Assembly: GCF_001428005.1 (NCBI RefSeq)
Contig: NZ_LMSB01000012.1
Location: 13,628 to 77,627 of the forward strand
DNA length: 64,000 bases
Reading direction: 5' to 3'
DNA from: Arthrobacter sp. Soil736
GTDB taxonomy: Bacteria; Actinomycetota; Actinomycetes; Actinomycetales; Micrococcaceae
Below are positions 25,496 through 34,552 of the stretch, piece after piece; within the stretch, counting starts at the first letter, position 1; each line of letters opens with the position of its first letter. The notes beneath the pieces were generated by a model. It saw nothing but the letters and a program-made list of their open reading frames with translations. It ran no database searches and was not told the origin of the DNA. The position numbers and the translations under genes were made by a program.

Positions 25496-26851
25496 ATGCC
25501 GTCATCGCCTGTCCCCGGTACATCCAAGCCGGGTATTTCCCGTGGCCGCCTTGCCATTGCCGTGGTCTCGACCGTTGTGGAGTGGTACGACTTCACACTG
25601 TTCCTCTACCTGAGCTCCGTGCTGTCCCGGGTCTTCTTTGGGGACAGTCCGACGGGCGTCGTCATGACACTGGCGACGTTTGCTGTTTCCTATTTGCTGA
25701 GGCCCGTTGGTGGTCTGGTGTTCGGCTATGTGGGTGATCGCTGGGGGAGGCGCCCGGTCCTTCTGGCGTCCATGGCTTTGATGTTCCTGGCCACAGCCGG
25801 GATGGCCGCATTGCCCACCCATGCCCAAGTCGGCGAATCGGCAGCAGTGTGGCTCCTTGCGCTTCGATGCCTCATGGCGTTCTCTGTTGGCGGTGAATAC
25901 ACGGGCGTCATGACCTATCTCCTGGAGAGCAGCCGTGCCAGGAATCGCGGCCTGGTCACTTCGTTGGCGGCTTCCGCGAGCGAAGTTGGCGCGTTGCTTG
26001 CTGCCGGTGTCTCTGCCCTGACAGTGACGGCATTATCTGCACCCGAGGTCGAACAGTGGGGTTGGCGGATCCCGTTCATTGTGGGCGGGGTACTTGCCGG
26101 GCTGATTCTGGCTCTCAGGTCCGCACTGCCGGAGACGCCGCTGTTCCTGCAAAGCCGCTTTAAGGCGCGGCAGGAGCCGTTGCCGAGTGTATTGCGGCGG
26201 CAGTGGCGGGCCATCGTCCGTACGTTCATCATTTCGGGACTGTGCTCTGCTGCCTATTACGTGGGCATCATCTATCTCCCGACGTACCTGATATCGGTCC
26301 GGAACTGGAGCGAATCTTCCGCACTTGGGCTGGCGACGCTCGCGGCCGTCGCCGTCGTTCTTGCTTCCCCTGTGGCAGGCTGGCTGTCTGACCGGTACGG
26401 GCGGCGTGCAACGCTGCTGGTCCTTGCCGTTGCGGCGGTTGTTCTGCCTGTCCCGATGTTCACTGCGGCCAGCCAATCAACCGTAGGCGCGGCGGTAGCG
26501 GCGGCAGTGGTCCTTGCCTGTCTCGCAGGCAGCCTCAGCGCAGTCGGAGCCTCAGCAATCCCGGAGCAGTTCGATGTCAGGGGCCGCCTGACGGCTTTAG
26601 CAATCGGCGGGACTGTCGCCACAACGATCTTTGGCGGCATTGCCCCGTACGCAGTGCAGACCCTCACGGAATCGACGGGCTGGCCGCTGGTGCCCGGATT
26701 GCTGATCGCAGTCGTTGCCCTCGCTGCCATTCCGGCCATCCGGCGCGGACCTGAGACCGCGGCACCGCGCGGCGAACAACCCGCGCCCCTCGCAGTAGCA
26801 CCGCTCGCCACAGCTGACGCCGACTTAAAAGGAGTGAAGGACCATGCCTGA
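25496..26851 (+). CDS. MFS transporter, metabolite:H+ symporter (MHS) family
   Basis: The 451-residue inner-membrane carrier has about 12 hydrophobic segments. The opening VVSTVVEWYDFTLFLYLSSVL and the loop GYVGDRWGRRPVLL are typical of the ProP/ShiA-type MHS family, which moves organic acids and osmolytes with protons. Starts: ATG 25496 is preceded by AAGGA at eight bases; upstream in-frame starts at 25400 and 25457 overlap the operators. Directly controlled by the PadR palindromes, and its last eight bases overlap the following gene. Confidence 0.83.
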   Translation: MPSSPVPGTSKPGISRGRLAIAVVSTVVEWYDFTLFLYLSSVLSRVFFGDSPTGVVMTLATFAVSYLLRPVGGLVFGYVGDRWGRRPVLLASMALMFLATAGMAALPTHAQVGESAAVWLLALRCLMAFSVGGEYTGVMTYLLESSRARNRGLVTSLAASASEVGALLAAGVSALTVTALSAPEVEQWGWRIPFIVGGVLAGLILALRSALPETPLFLQSRFKARQEPLPSVLRRQWRAIVRTFIISGLCSAAYYVGIIYLPTYLISVRNWSESSALGLATLAAVAVVLASPVAGWLSDRYGRRATLLVLAVAAVVLPVPMFTAASQSTVGAAVAAAVVLACLAGSLSAVGASAIPEQFDVRGRLTALAIGGTVATTIFGGIAPYAVQTLTESTGWPLVPGLLIAVVALAAIPAIRRGPETAAPRGEQPAPLAVAPLATADADLKGVKDHA

Positions 26852-27842
26852 ACTGATGCGCGCCGTCGTCCTGGACGGGCCCGGAGCACCGGACGCCCTC
26901 AAAATACGGGATGTGCCCCGGCCAGTTCCCAAACCCGGGTGGGTCCTCATCAAGGTCCGCGCCTTCGGCCTGAACCGTTCCGAGCTGCATTTCCGCCGCG
27001 GAATGGGTTCGTTCGGGTCTTTTCCCCGCATTCCCGGCATCGAGGCGGCCGGTGTGGTTGTTGACGCCCCCGGAGGAGAGTTTCCCGTGGGGACCCAGGT
27101 CGCTGCGTTGATGGGCGGCATGGGGCGGACTTTCGACGGCGGATACGCCGAGTACGCTTCGGTGCCTGTCTCGAGCGTCATCCCGTTCGAGAGCACCCTT
27201 GATTGGGCCACCTTGGGTGCGGTTCCGGAAATGCTGCAGACCGCCTACGGCTCGCTGACGGTTGGCGTCAACGCCGCACGGGGCAGCGGCCTATTGATCA
27301 GGGGCGGCACATCCTCCATCGGGCTTGCTCTCATCGTCTTGGCGAAGCGCCGCGGCATCACGGTCCTGGCCACCACCAGGAACCCCAACAAGACACAAAC
27401 GCTCCTCGACGTCGGAGCAGACCATGTCATCATCGACGCTGGAAGTATCGCTGATGAGGTTCGGACGATCTTCCCTGAAGGAGTCAGCGGCGCCGTTGAG
27501 CTCGTTGGAGCCCCGACACTGCGCGACACGCTCCGTGCCACCGCCGTCCATGGGACAGTGTGCTTCACCGGCATGCTTTCGGACCAGTGGATCGTGCCGG
27601 ACTTCTACCCCATTGGCTACATCCCGAATGGTGTCCGGCTCACCGCGTACTCCGGAGGGGCCAAGGACCTGCCCTCTGCTGTCCTGCAGGAGTTTTTGGA
27701 CGCTGTCGCATCGGGGCAGGTCACCGTCCCGATCGGCAGGATTTACACGCTCGAGGACATCGTGCAGGCGCACCAGGACATGGAGGACGGGTCCGTTACG
27801 GGCAAGCTGGTGGTCACGGTGCCCAATTTCGCACGCGCCTGA
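26844..27842 (+). CDS. Zinc-independent quinone oxidoreductase-like (MDR superfamily) protein
   Basis: The 332-residue medium-chain reductase lacks the zinc ligands of alcohol dehydrogenases. It has the NADPH-binding region GLLIRGGTSSIGLALIVLAK (near 151-170, AxxGxxG-like variant) and the N-terminal GroES-like fold (GIEAAGVVVDAP). Family members reduce quinones or enones with NADPH. The start has AAAAGGAG and overlaps the transporter stop by eight bases, so it belongs to the PadR-controlled pair. Substrate unknown. Confidence 0.8.
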   Translation: MPELMRAVVLDGPGAPDALKIRDVPRPVPKPGWVLIKVRAFGLNRSELHFRRGMGSFGSFPRIPGIEAAGVVVDAPGGEFPVGTQVAALMGGMGRTFDGGYAEYASVPVSSVIPFESTLDWATLGAVPEMLQTAYGSLTVGVNAARGSGLLIRGGTSSIGLALIVLAKRRGITVLATTRNPNKTQTLLDVGADHVIIDAGSIADEVRTIFPEGVSGAVELVGAPTLRDTLRATAVHGTVCFTGMLSDQWIVPDFYPIGYIPNGVRLTAYSGGAKDLPSAVLQEFLDAVASGQVTVPIGRIYTLEDIVQAHQDMEDGSVTGKLVVTVPNFARA

Positions 27843-28591
27843 AGAATCACCTGTTCGACGTCGTCGTTGAGATCTGCGGCGGGCAGTGAACCGATCTCGC
27901 CGCGGAGCAGTCCTACATCCTTGAGCAGCAGGTCGTACTGGACGTCGGTGAAGTTGTCACTCATCCAGCTCTGGCCGGTGGACACGCCAATCACCTCAAA
28001 GAGGCCCTTGGCTGGCACTCCGAGCTGCGTCGCCAGATTGAGCATCCGTGCCGTGGCGGCCAGGTTGTAGGTGGCCAGCGCGTTATTGAGGAGTTTCACC
28101 AGGGCCGGCTGACCGTACGACTCCATCCGAAAGACGCGGCCCGAGATGTCGGCCAACAGCTTGTCCTCTGCATCTGTTGTGGCAGGTCCGCCGAGGAAGA
28201 TGGTCATGGTGCCTTGGCGTGCACCCTGGGGTCCGCCTGACACCGGTGCCTCGAACGCGCGCCACGAGCCGGGGGCCGAGGAAAAGATCTTCCGGGCATC
28301 TTCCGGTGCAAGCGTCGTGTGGACGAAAATCGTCAATGGCTGTTCCGTGTGGTCTTGGAGCGCCTGGAACACCGACGAGACTTGGTCGGCCAACCGCACC
28401 GCAATGTGGACACTGCTCACCGACTGCCAATCAACTGCGGCCAGGTCGACGCCAGCCGGCGATTTGTTCTCCTCCGACCACTCGCGGACGCGCTCCGTGT
28501 TGAAGTCGTAGCCGTAGACCTTTTCTCCCAGCTCGGCGAGACGTGCGCCGATGTTCCCGCCGATGGGCCCGAGTCCAATTACCAAATGCAT
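27743..28591 (-). CDS. 6-phosphogluconate dehydrogenase-like NAD(P) oxidoreductase, 3' end altered
   Basis: The 282-residue beta-hydroxyacid dehydrogenase relative has the N-terminal motif GLGPIGGNIG (residues 6-15), substrate loop APVSGGPQGARQG and the catalytic-lysine segment PALVKLLNNALATYN. The last 34 or so residues are encoded on the opposite strand of the end of the quinone-oxidoreductase gene and do not look like family sequence. The natural end (near LNDDVEQVILQA) thus appears to have been joined to foreign DNA at about 27843. Start follows AAGGAACGCTC. Last gene of the module 2 minus-strand operon. Confidence 0.7.
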   Translation of the reverse strand: MHLVIGLGPIGGNIGARLAELGEKVYGYDFNTERVREWSEENKSPAGVDLAAVDWQSVSSVHIAVRLADQVSSVFQALQDHTEQPLTIFVHTTLAPEDARKIFSSAPGSWRAFEAPVSGGPQGARQGTMTIFLGGPATTDAEDKLLADISGRVFRMESYGQPALVKLLNNALATYNLAATARMLNLATQLGVPAKGLFEVIGVSTGQSWMSDNFTDVQYDLLLKDVGLLRGEIGSLPAADLNDDVEQVILQARAKLGTVTTSLPVTDPSSMSWCACTMSSSV

Positions 28592-28711
28592 GAGCGTTCC
28601 TTAGTTGTGAGGGAGGAGGTTGTGAGAGACGATGCCTCGCCGAAATGGCGCGACATCGAGCTGCCGGCCAAGATCGGCAGGCGTCACGGGACGCCGGGTC
28701 GGGGAACCGCC

Positions 28712-29125
28712 TCAGTCTGTGGAGGAACCCGGGGCGAGACCCCGCTCTGCCATGACCTCCTTGACGAGGCTCAGGCCGTTGAGCACGCGCGGGAACCCGA
28801 TGTAGGGGATGCAGTGGATCAGGGCACCGACGATCTTCTCCTTGGTCAGGCCCACGTTGAAACCCGTATTGATGTGCAGCTTCAACTGGGGCTCGGTGCC
28901 CAGGGCGACCAGTGTGGAGATGGTGACGAGCGTCTGCTCCTGCTGGGTCAGACTGCTTCGGGAGTAGATGTCTCCGAAGGCGAAGGAGACGATGTAGTCG
29001 GACAAGTCCGCATCCAGAGTCTTGTAGGACTCCACGAGCTTGACGTGGTCGAAAGTGTTGGTGTGCTCGGCGGAGACGAGCTCCTTCATGCGGTCGAGGC
29101 CGCGCTGGAAGCGATCTGTGGCCAT
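28712..29125 (-). CDS. Carboxymuconolactone decarboxylase (CMD)-family protein
   Basis: The 137-residue all-helical CMD/AhpD-fold protein has the active-site region EQTLVTISTLVALGTEPQLKLHI and GLTKEKIVGALIHCIPYIGFPRV. In true decarboxylases this region contains Glu, and in AhpD-like ones a CxxC pair. A single Cys in LIHCIPY and no CxxC argue against a peroxidase role. It starts 4 bases after the aldehyde dehydrogenase stop on the same strand. The role in the cyclic-ketone module is unknown. Confidence 0.72.
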   Translation of the reverse strand: MATDRFQRGLDRMKELVSAEHTNTFDHVKLVESYKTLDADLSDYIVSFAFGDIYSRSSLTQQEQTLVTISTLVALGTEPQLKLHINTGFNVGLTKEKIVGALIHCIPYIGFPRVLNGLSLVKEVMAERGLAPGSSTD

Positions 29126-29129
29126 GTGG

Positions 29130-30524
29130 CTATCCCTCTTTAACTTGTCGCCCCTGCGGGTTTCGCACGAGCTTCTTGTTGGCGAACTCGTTGAAACCGT
29201 ACTTGGCAAGCTCGCGGCCGACCCCGGAACCTTTGACGCCGCCGAACGGCAGGTCCGGCGAGCTCTTGCTGGTGCTGTTGATCCACACCATGCCTGTTTC
29301 CAGCTCCTCCGCCACCCGGTTGGCCTTGTCCGCGTCCGAGGTGAAGACGCTGGATGAAAGGCCGAACGGGGAGTTATTGGCCAGGTCGATCGCCTCATCC
29401 AGGGACCCGACACGGTAGACGACCGCCACCGGGCCGAACAGCTCCTCGCTGAAGGCGCGCATCTGGGGTGTGACGCCAGTCAGGACGGTGGCCGGGTAGT
29501 AGGCCCCGGCCCCTTCCGGCCGGTTGCCGCCCAGCAGGATTTCGGCGCCACGGGACAGCGCCTCGTGGACCAGCTCGTCCAGTTCCTCGACTCCCGCGGT
29601 CGACGCCAGCGGTCCGAGCTTCGTCTCCGGGCTGGTCGGATCGCCGGCCTCCCAACGGGCCATCCCGTCGAGGAACTTCCGAACGAATTCGTCGTACACG
29701 CTGTCCTGCACAATGAAGCGCTTAGAGGCCGTGCAGGCCTGCCCGCCGTTGCTGAGCCGGCCGACGACGGCGACGGCGGCCGCCGCGTCGACATCGGCGT
29801 CGTCAAGCACAATGAACGGGTCCGAGCCGCCGAGTTCCAGGACGCACTTTTTCCTGTTCCGGCCGGCGACCTCACCAACGGCGGAACCGGCCTTCTCTGA
29901 CCCGGTCAGCGAGACACCCTGGACGCGCGGATCCGCAACGGCATCCGCGACCTGCGCAGAGGAGATGAAGGCGTTGAGGTACACGCCCGCGGGCAACCCG
30001 GCCTCATCCAGGACCCGCTCGATGGCCAGGGCGGACTGCGGGCAGTTCCGCGCGTGCTTGAGGATGATCGTGTTGCCCAGTGCGATGTTCGGGGCGGCGA
30101 AACGTGCCACCTGGTAGTAGGGGAAGTTCCAGGGCATGACCCCCACGAGAGGGCCGATTGGCTCGGTGCGAACGACGGCGGTGCCGGACCCTGTGATGCT
30201 GAGGGGCTCGTCCGCCATGTATTCCTCCATATGGTCGGCGTAGTACTGGTAAATCGAGGCAACCAACTCCACCTCGCCCTTGGCCTGCGCGATCGGCTTG
30301 CCCATTTCGAGGGTGAGGAGCTTGGCCAGTTCGTCCGACTGCTCCCGTTGGATCTCTGCGGCCCGGGTGAGGACGGCACGGCGCTGCTCCAGCGGCGTCG
30401 TGCGCCAGGAGCGGTAGGCAGCCGCGCTGCGTCCGATCAGATCGTTCAGCTCGGCATCCGAGATCTCCGGGTACTCTGCGGTCTCGTCCCCGGTGGCCGG
30501 GTCGATGGTGGTGTACACACCCAT
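29130..30524 (-). CDS. Aldehyde dehydrogenase (6-oxohexanoate / succinate-semialdehyde type)
   Basis: The 464-residue ALDH is closely related to the one in module 1: catalytic Cys in SNGGQACTASKR, Glu in LELGGSDPF, NAD segment SLTGSEKAG. In a chn-like cluster the matching step is oxidation of 6-oxohexanoate to adipate (ChnE role), which suits the adipate-type operon downstream at 40-45 kb. ATG at 30524 after AAAGGAGAACCACC; an upstream in-frame extension to 30566 has no ribosome site. It follows the damaged BVMO gene by 83 bases. Confidence 0.82.
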   Translation of the reverse strand: MGVYTTIDPATGDETAEYPEISDAELNDLIGRSAAAYRSWRTTPLEQRRAVLTRAAEIQREQSDELAKLLTLEMGKPIAQAKGEVELVASIYQYYADHMEEYMADEPLSITGSGTAVVRTEPIGPLVGVMPWNFPYYQVARFAAPNIALGNTIILKHARNCPQSALAIERVLDEAGLPAGVYLNAFISSAQVADAVADPRVQGVSLTGSEKAGSAVGEVAGRNRKKCVLELGGSDPFIVLDDADVDAAAAVAVVGRLSNGGQACTASKRFIVQDSVYDEFVRKFLDGMARWEAGDPTSPETKLGPLASTAGVEELDELVHEALSRGAEILLGGNRPEGAGAYYPATVLTGVTPQMRAFSEELFGPVAVVYRVGSLDEAIDLANNSPFGLSSSVFTSDADKANRVAEELETGMVWINSTSKSSPDLPFGGVKGSGVGRELAKYGFNEFANKKLVRNPQGRQVKEG

Positions 30525-30607
30525 GGGTGGTTCTCCTTTGTGGTCAAGGCGGGCGGCCGGCGCCATCGGTTCGATGGCACCGGCCGTCCCCGGCTAGGGA
30601 TGTGGCG

Positions 30608-32232
30608 TCAGGCCGCGATCGCGTCGGCCGACTTCAGCTCGAAGCCGCGGAATCCGTTGGCGGTGACGTCGGCCAGGACGGCACGGTAGTTGCCCAGGCC
30701 GCCCAGGTAGAACAGCACGCTGGGCTTCTTGCCCGGGATGTTCGCGCCGAAGATCCATGATTCGACCTTGGTGAACACCGTCATGTTGGCGATCTGGGTG
30801 CAGGTCTCGGTCCATTCGGCCTCGGCCTCCGGCGTCGGCTCAATCGCACGCAGCCCGTTGCGCTCGGCGTACCCGATCGTGTCGCTGATCCACTCGACCT
30901 GGGTCTCAATGCTCGGCGGCAGGTTCGTGAACGGGCCGTTGGGGCCCAGCACCATGAACCAGTTGGGGAAGTTGGCCGTGGAGATGCCCAGGTAGCTGCT
31001 CGGCTGCCCGTCCCAGTGGTCGTTGATGTTCAGGCCGTTGCGGCCGCGGATTTCCATGCGCCGGTAGTTGCCGTCCACGGCGTCGAACCCGGTGGCAAAG
31101 ACAAGCACGTCCAGTTCGTGCAACACGCCGTCTTCGGTCACCACACCCTTGGCGGTTACCTCGCGGATGGGGTTCTCCTTGATGGCCACGGCCTCCACGT
31201 TCGGCCGGTTGAAGACCTGGAAGTACCCGTCGTCGCACAGCGGGCGCCGGGCGAAGAGGCCGGTCGGCGTAAGCTTGCGCGCCGTCTCCGGATCCTCGAT
31301 GACCTCGGCGATCTTGCCGCGGATGAGGAGGCTGCGGCCTCGTTGGCGTCCTCGTCCGTTGCGAGGTCGCCGAAGGTTTCGAACATGAAGCGGAAGCCGC
31401 CGCCGTATTCCCAGGCCCTCTCGAACACGCGCTGGCGCTCTTCCTCCGAGACACTCATCGCCGGCACGGTGCTTTCCTCGAAGCCGAAGGCCACGGAGGA
31501 ACTCTTGACCTGCGACCAGATCCGGTCGTAATCGGCCTTGATCGTGTCGATCTGCTGCGCGGTCACCGGGCGCTTGCCGACCGGGACGGAGTACTGCGGG
31601 GTGCGGACGAAAACAGTCAGGTGCTCCACCTCCGGTGCCAGGGCGGTGATGACCTGCTGGCCGGTGGAACCGGTGCCGATCACGCCGACGCGGCGGCCCG
31701 CGAGGTCCTTGCCCTTGGGCCAGGCGGCGGTGTGGATGGTCTCGCTCTCAAACGTGTCCAGGCCCGGCAGCTTGGGGAGATTGATGGCCGAGAGCAGTCC
31801 GACGGCGTTGACGACGTAGGTGGCCCGGTACACGGCGCCGCCGCCGGTGGTGACCTCCCACAGACCCTCATCCTCGAGGTAGACGGCGGACTTGACCTCG
31901 GTGCCGAAGCGGAAGTGGCGCCGCAGGTCGAAGCGGTCGACGACGTCTTCAAGGTATTCGAGGATCTCGGGCTGGGTGACGTAGGTGTGCTTCCAGGTGC
32001 CGTCCTGGAGCAGGTCGCGGTTGAAGGAGAAGCGGTAGACGTGGCTTTCCGTGTCGGAGAGGGCGCCCGGGTAGCGGTTCCAGTACCAGGTGCCGCCGGG
32101 GCCGTCTGCCTTATCGAAGCCGACCGTGGTGAGGCCCAGCTCGTTGTGCATCTTATGGACGGCGTAGATGCCGCCGAATCCGGCACCGATGACGACGGCG
32201 TCAACGGTGTGGGTAGTGGTCTGTGCAGTCAT
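30608..32232 (-). pseudogene. chnB: Baeyer-Villiger monooxygenase (ChnB-like), interrupted by a frameshift
   Basis: The first 301 codons (32232 to about 31330) and the remainder (about 31325 to 30608) both match the BVMO at 18828-20459, but in two frames. The break is where that paralogue reads EEAAKFIRRKIAE and this one reads NEAAA then, after the shift, LIRGKIAE. The total of 1625 bases is one short of 542 codons. Motifs: GAGFGG (17-22), GGTWYW, fingerprint FESETIHTAAWP (161-172, with Ser in place of the invariant Gly), GTGSTG and the C-terminal FATGFDAVDGN. If the shift is real the enzyme is lost; if it is a base-call error it is an intact chnB. Confidence 0.8.
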
Positions 32233-32292
32233 GGCAGACTCCTTTGTCGTTCTGAAGCGGGGTAAGAAATGGTGAAGGTTGGGGGCGGGTCG

Positions 32293-33228
32293 TTACTTGC
32301 GGTACCAGGCGGCGAGCTTCCCAAACTCCTCAGCCACAAGGGCGGAGCGCCCGGCCAGGAACGGGTAGACGTGCTGCTGGCCTTCGCCGATGGACAGGGT
32401 GACATCGACGCCTGCAGCCTGGGCGCGCTCCTCCAGGCGGGTGGCGTTGTCGAGCAGCGACTCGACACTGCCGGCCGTGACGTACAGGCGCGGGAAGCCG
32501 GTGAAGTCGGCGTGCAGCGGGTTCGCCAGCGGCGACGTCGGGTCAACGGTGCCGCCAAGGACTCCGGTGATCATGCCTTCGAGCAGTTCCGGGGTGATCA
32601 GGGCGTCGGTGTCGTTATTGGTGACAAGGGTTTCGCCCTTGTTCTCCATGTCGAGCCAGGGGGAGAAGGCGATGACCTGGCCGGGGCCCTGCTTGCCCTG
32701 TTCCTTGCGGGCCAGGGCGATGGCGATGGCAAGGTTGCCGCCGGCGGAATCGCCGATGGTGGTGATGTCCTGCGGGTCGATGCCGGACTCCACGAGCGCA
32801 TCAAAGGCGGCCACGCCGTCGTCGACCTGGGCAGGGTGCTGGAACTCGGGGGCGCGGCGGTAGTCAAGCACGAAGCTGACGGAGCCGAGGGCCTTGGCAA
32901 CGTGGGCGGCCAGCTTGCGGTGGCTGGAGGCAGAGCCGACGGCGAATCCGCCGCCGTGCGTGTACAGGAGCACCTTGGCCTTGTCCGCTCCCTCAGGCAG
33001 GCACCAGATGCCCGGAATGCCGCCAATAGTGTCCTCGCGGTAGGTCACACCCTCCGGCTCGACGGTGGGCTGGTGCCACTCGTCGAAGATGGCGCGGAAC
33101 AGGCGCATGGTCAGGTCCGGCGTCGTCGCCATGATCTGGGCCCAATCGGCGTACAGGTCGCGCAGCACGTCCTGGCCCTCGAGGCCGGCGGAAGTCACGC
33201 CGTGCTGTTCGGCAACATTGGTGGTCAT
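32293..33228 (-). CDS. chnC: Lactone hydrolase / HSL-family esterase (ChnC-like)
   Basis: The 311-residue hormone-sensitive-lipase-type hydrolase has the oxyanion motif HGGG (91-94), nucleophile GDSAGG (Ser161) and His in GEGQQHVYPF near the end. It is cytosolic. In cyclohexanol clusters the ChnC protein of this family opens epsilon-caprolactone to 6-hydroxyhexanoate, and the neighbours fit that role. The start is ATG 33228 after AAAGGAGACACC; upstream the frame stays open for nearly 2 kb, but that is antisense to the next genes. First gene of the module 2 minus-strand operon, under the dyad at 33336. Confidence 0.83.
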   Translation of the reverse strand: MTTNVAEQHGVTSAGLEGQDVLRDLYADWAQIMATTPDLTMRLFRAIFDEWHQPTVEPEGVTYREDTIGGIPGIWCLPEGADKAKVLLYTHGGGFAVGSASSHRKLAAHVAKALGSVSFVLDYRRAPEFQHPAQVDDGVAAFDALVESGIDPQDITTIGDSAGGNLAIAIALARKEQGKQGPGQVIAFSPWLDMENKGETLVTNNDTDALITPELLEGMITGVLGGTVDPTSPLANPLHADFTGFPRLYVTAGSVESLLDNATRLEERAQAAGVDVTLSIGEGQQHVYPFLAGRSALVAEEFGKLAAWYRK

Positions 33229-33271
33229 GGTGTCTCCTTTGACTTGTTCTGTGTCCTGCTCGCTGCGACCG

Positions 33272-33353
33272 TCCCCCAATGTGATGGCCGCCGCGGCGTT
33301 TAGATCAAAGGTAGGCGTGTGTTCCAGCCCACATGTGTTCCAATGTGAAACAC
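33272..33353 (-). promoter_or_regulatory. Activator-type dyad and promoter region of module 2
   Basis: GTGTTCCA-ATG-TGAAACAC (33335-33353) is a near-perfect dyad with one mismatch per arm. Further TGGAACA-type and TCACATTGG-type half-sites lie nearer the gene. The whole segment of about 80 bases is repeated in similar form at 37946-38025, in front of the transporter. The binder is probably the AcoR-like protein at 34553. Confidence 0.6.
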
Positions 33354-33483
33354 TGTGCGCTCCGATCCGATTGATACCCCAAAGCCGCCCAATCGGCGTC
33401 GGATTTGGTATTGGAAGGTTCTGAAAGAGTTCGACATGATGAAGGGAGACTCTGATTGCCACAATGAACGAGGTGCTCCCGCT

Positions 33484-34542
33484 ATGCATGCATTCGCCGT
33501 CCTCCCCGACGACACCACCATTCATGACCTGGAAATTCCGACCCCGAGCCCCGCGGGCCGGCAGGTACTCCTGAAAGTCACGCGGGCCGGCGTCTGCCAC
33601 ACCGATACCCACCTGCGTGCCGGCGGATACGACCTGGGCAGCCGCGGGCATATGAGCATGAAGGACCGCGGCATCGAGTATCCGATGGTTCTCGGCCACG
33701 AGGTGGTCGCCGTCGTCGAACAGGTGGGGGAGGACGTGGCATCCGTTCGTGCGGGCGACGTGCGCCTGATCTACCCGTGGATCGGTTGCGGTGAATGCCG
33801 CCAATGCCGCGAAGGCCACGACAACCGTTGTGCTGCCGGACAGAACCTGGGCGTGGCCTGCCACGGCGGCTACGCCGACTACATCCTCGTGCCCGATGAG
33901 AAGTACCTCGTGGACATCGAGGGCATCGACCCGAGTTGGGCTGCCACGCTGGCCTGTTCCGGCCTGACCGCGCACAGCGCCGTGGACAAGGTCCTTCCGC
34001 TTGAACCGGACGAGCCCGTCGTCATCTTCGGCGCAGGCGGCCTTGGCCTCACAGCCATCGCGATCCTGCGTGCGCGGGGCCACCGCAACATCTGCGCGGT
34101 CGATGTCGCCGAGGGGAACCTGTCTTTGGCCCGGGAGATGGGCGCCTCGAGCACAGTCCTCTCCGGGCCCGGCAGCGGAGCCGAGGACATCCGCCGCGCG
34201 GCCGGAGGGCCTGCCAGCGCCGTCGTCGACTTCGTCAACAACGGCGTCACGGCCGCTTCGGCCTTCGACGTCCTGGCCAAGGCGGGGAGCATGATCCAGG
34301 TCGGACTCTTCGGCGGCGAAGTGACCATCCCGACTGCAATGCTGGCCCTGCGCATGATCCGCATCGAGGGCAGCTTTGTAGGCACCCTCGCGCAGATGCA
34401 GGACCTGGTGCGGATCGCCCAAAGCGGGGAGCTGCCCAACATCCCTGTCGTCGAGCGGACGCTGTCCGCTGCCGAAGTATCCCGCGCCCTTGACGACCTG
34501 ACCGCTGGCGGGATTGTTGGACGCATCGTCTTGACTGCTTGA
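33484..34542 (+). CDS. chnD: 6-hydroxyhexanoate dehydrogenase-like alcohol dehydrogenase (ChnD-like)
   Basis: The 352-residue zinc alcohol dehydrogenase has catalytic zinc ligands in GVCHTDTHLR and GHEVVA, structural cysteines in CGECRQCREGHDNRC, and the NAD motif GAGGLGLT. The N-terminus MHAFAVLPDD and the insert YDLGSRGHMSMKDRGIEYP resemble ChnD enzymes, which oxidise 6-hydroxyhexanoate to 6-oxohexanoate. The start is set by that family N-terminus, with GAGG nine bases upstream. It is divergent from the hydrolase and 10 bases before the regulator gene, so one plus-strand operon. Confidence 0.82.
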   Translation: MHAFAVLPDDTTIHDLEIPTPSPAGRQVLLKVTRAGVCHTDTHLRAGGYDLGSRGHMSMKDRGIEYPMVLGHEVVAVVEQVGEDVASVRAGDVRLIYPWIGCGECRQCREGHDNRCAAGQNLGVACHGGYADYILVPDEKYLVDIEGIDPSWAATLACSGLTAHSAVDKVLPLEPDEPVVIFGAGGLGLTAIAILRARGHRNICAVDVAEGNLSLAREMGASSTVLSGPGSGAEDIRRAAGGPASAVVDFVNNGVTAASAFDVLAKAGSMIQVGLFGGEVTIPTAMLALRMIRIEGSFVGTLAQMQDLVRIAQSGELPNIPVVERTLSAAEVSRALDDLTAGGIVGRIVLTA

Positions 34543-34552
34543 CAATGAGATT

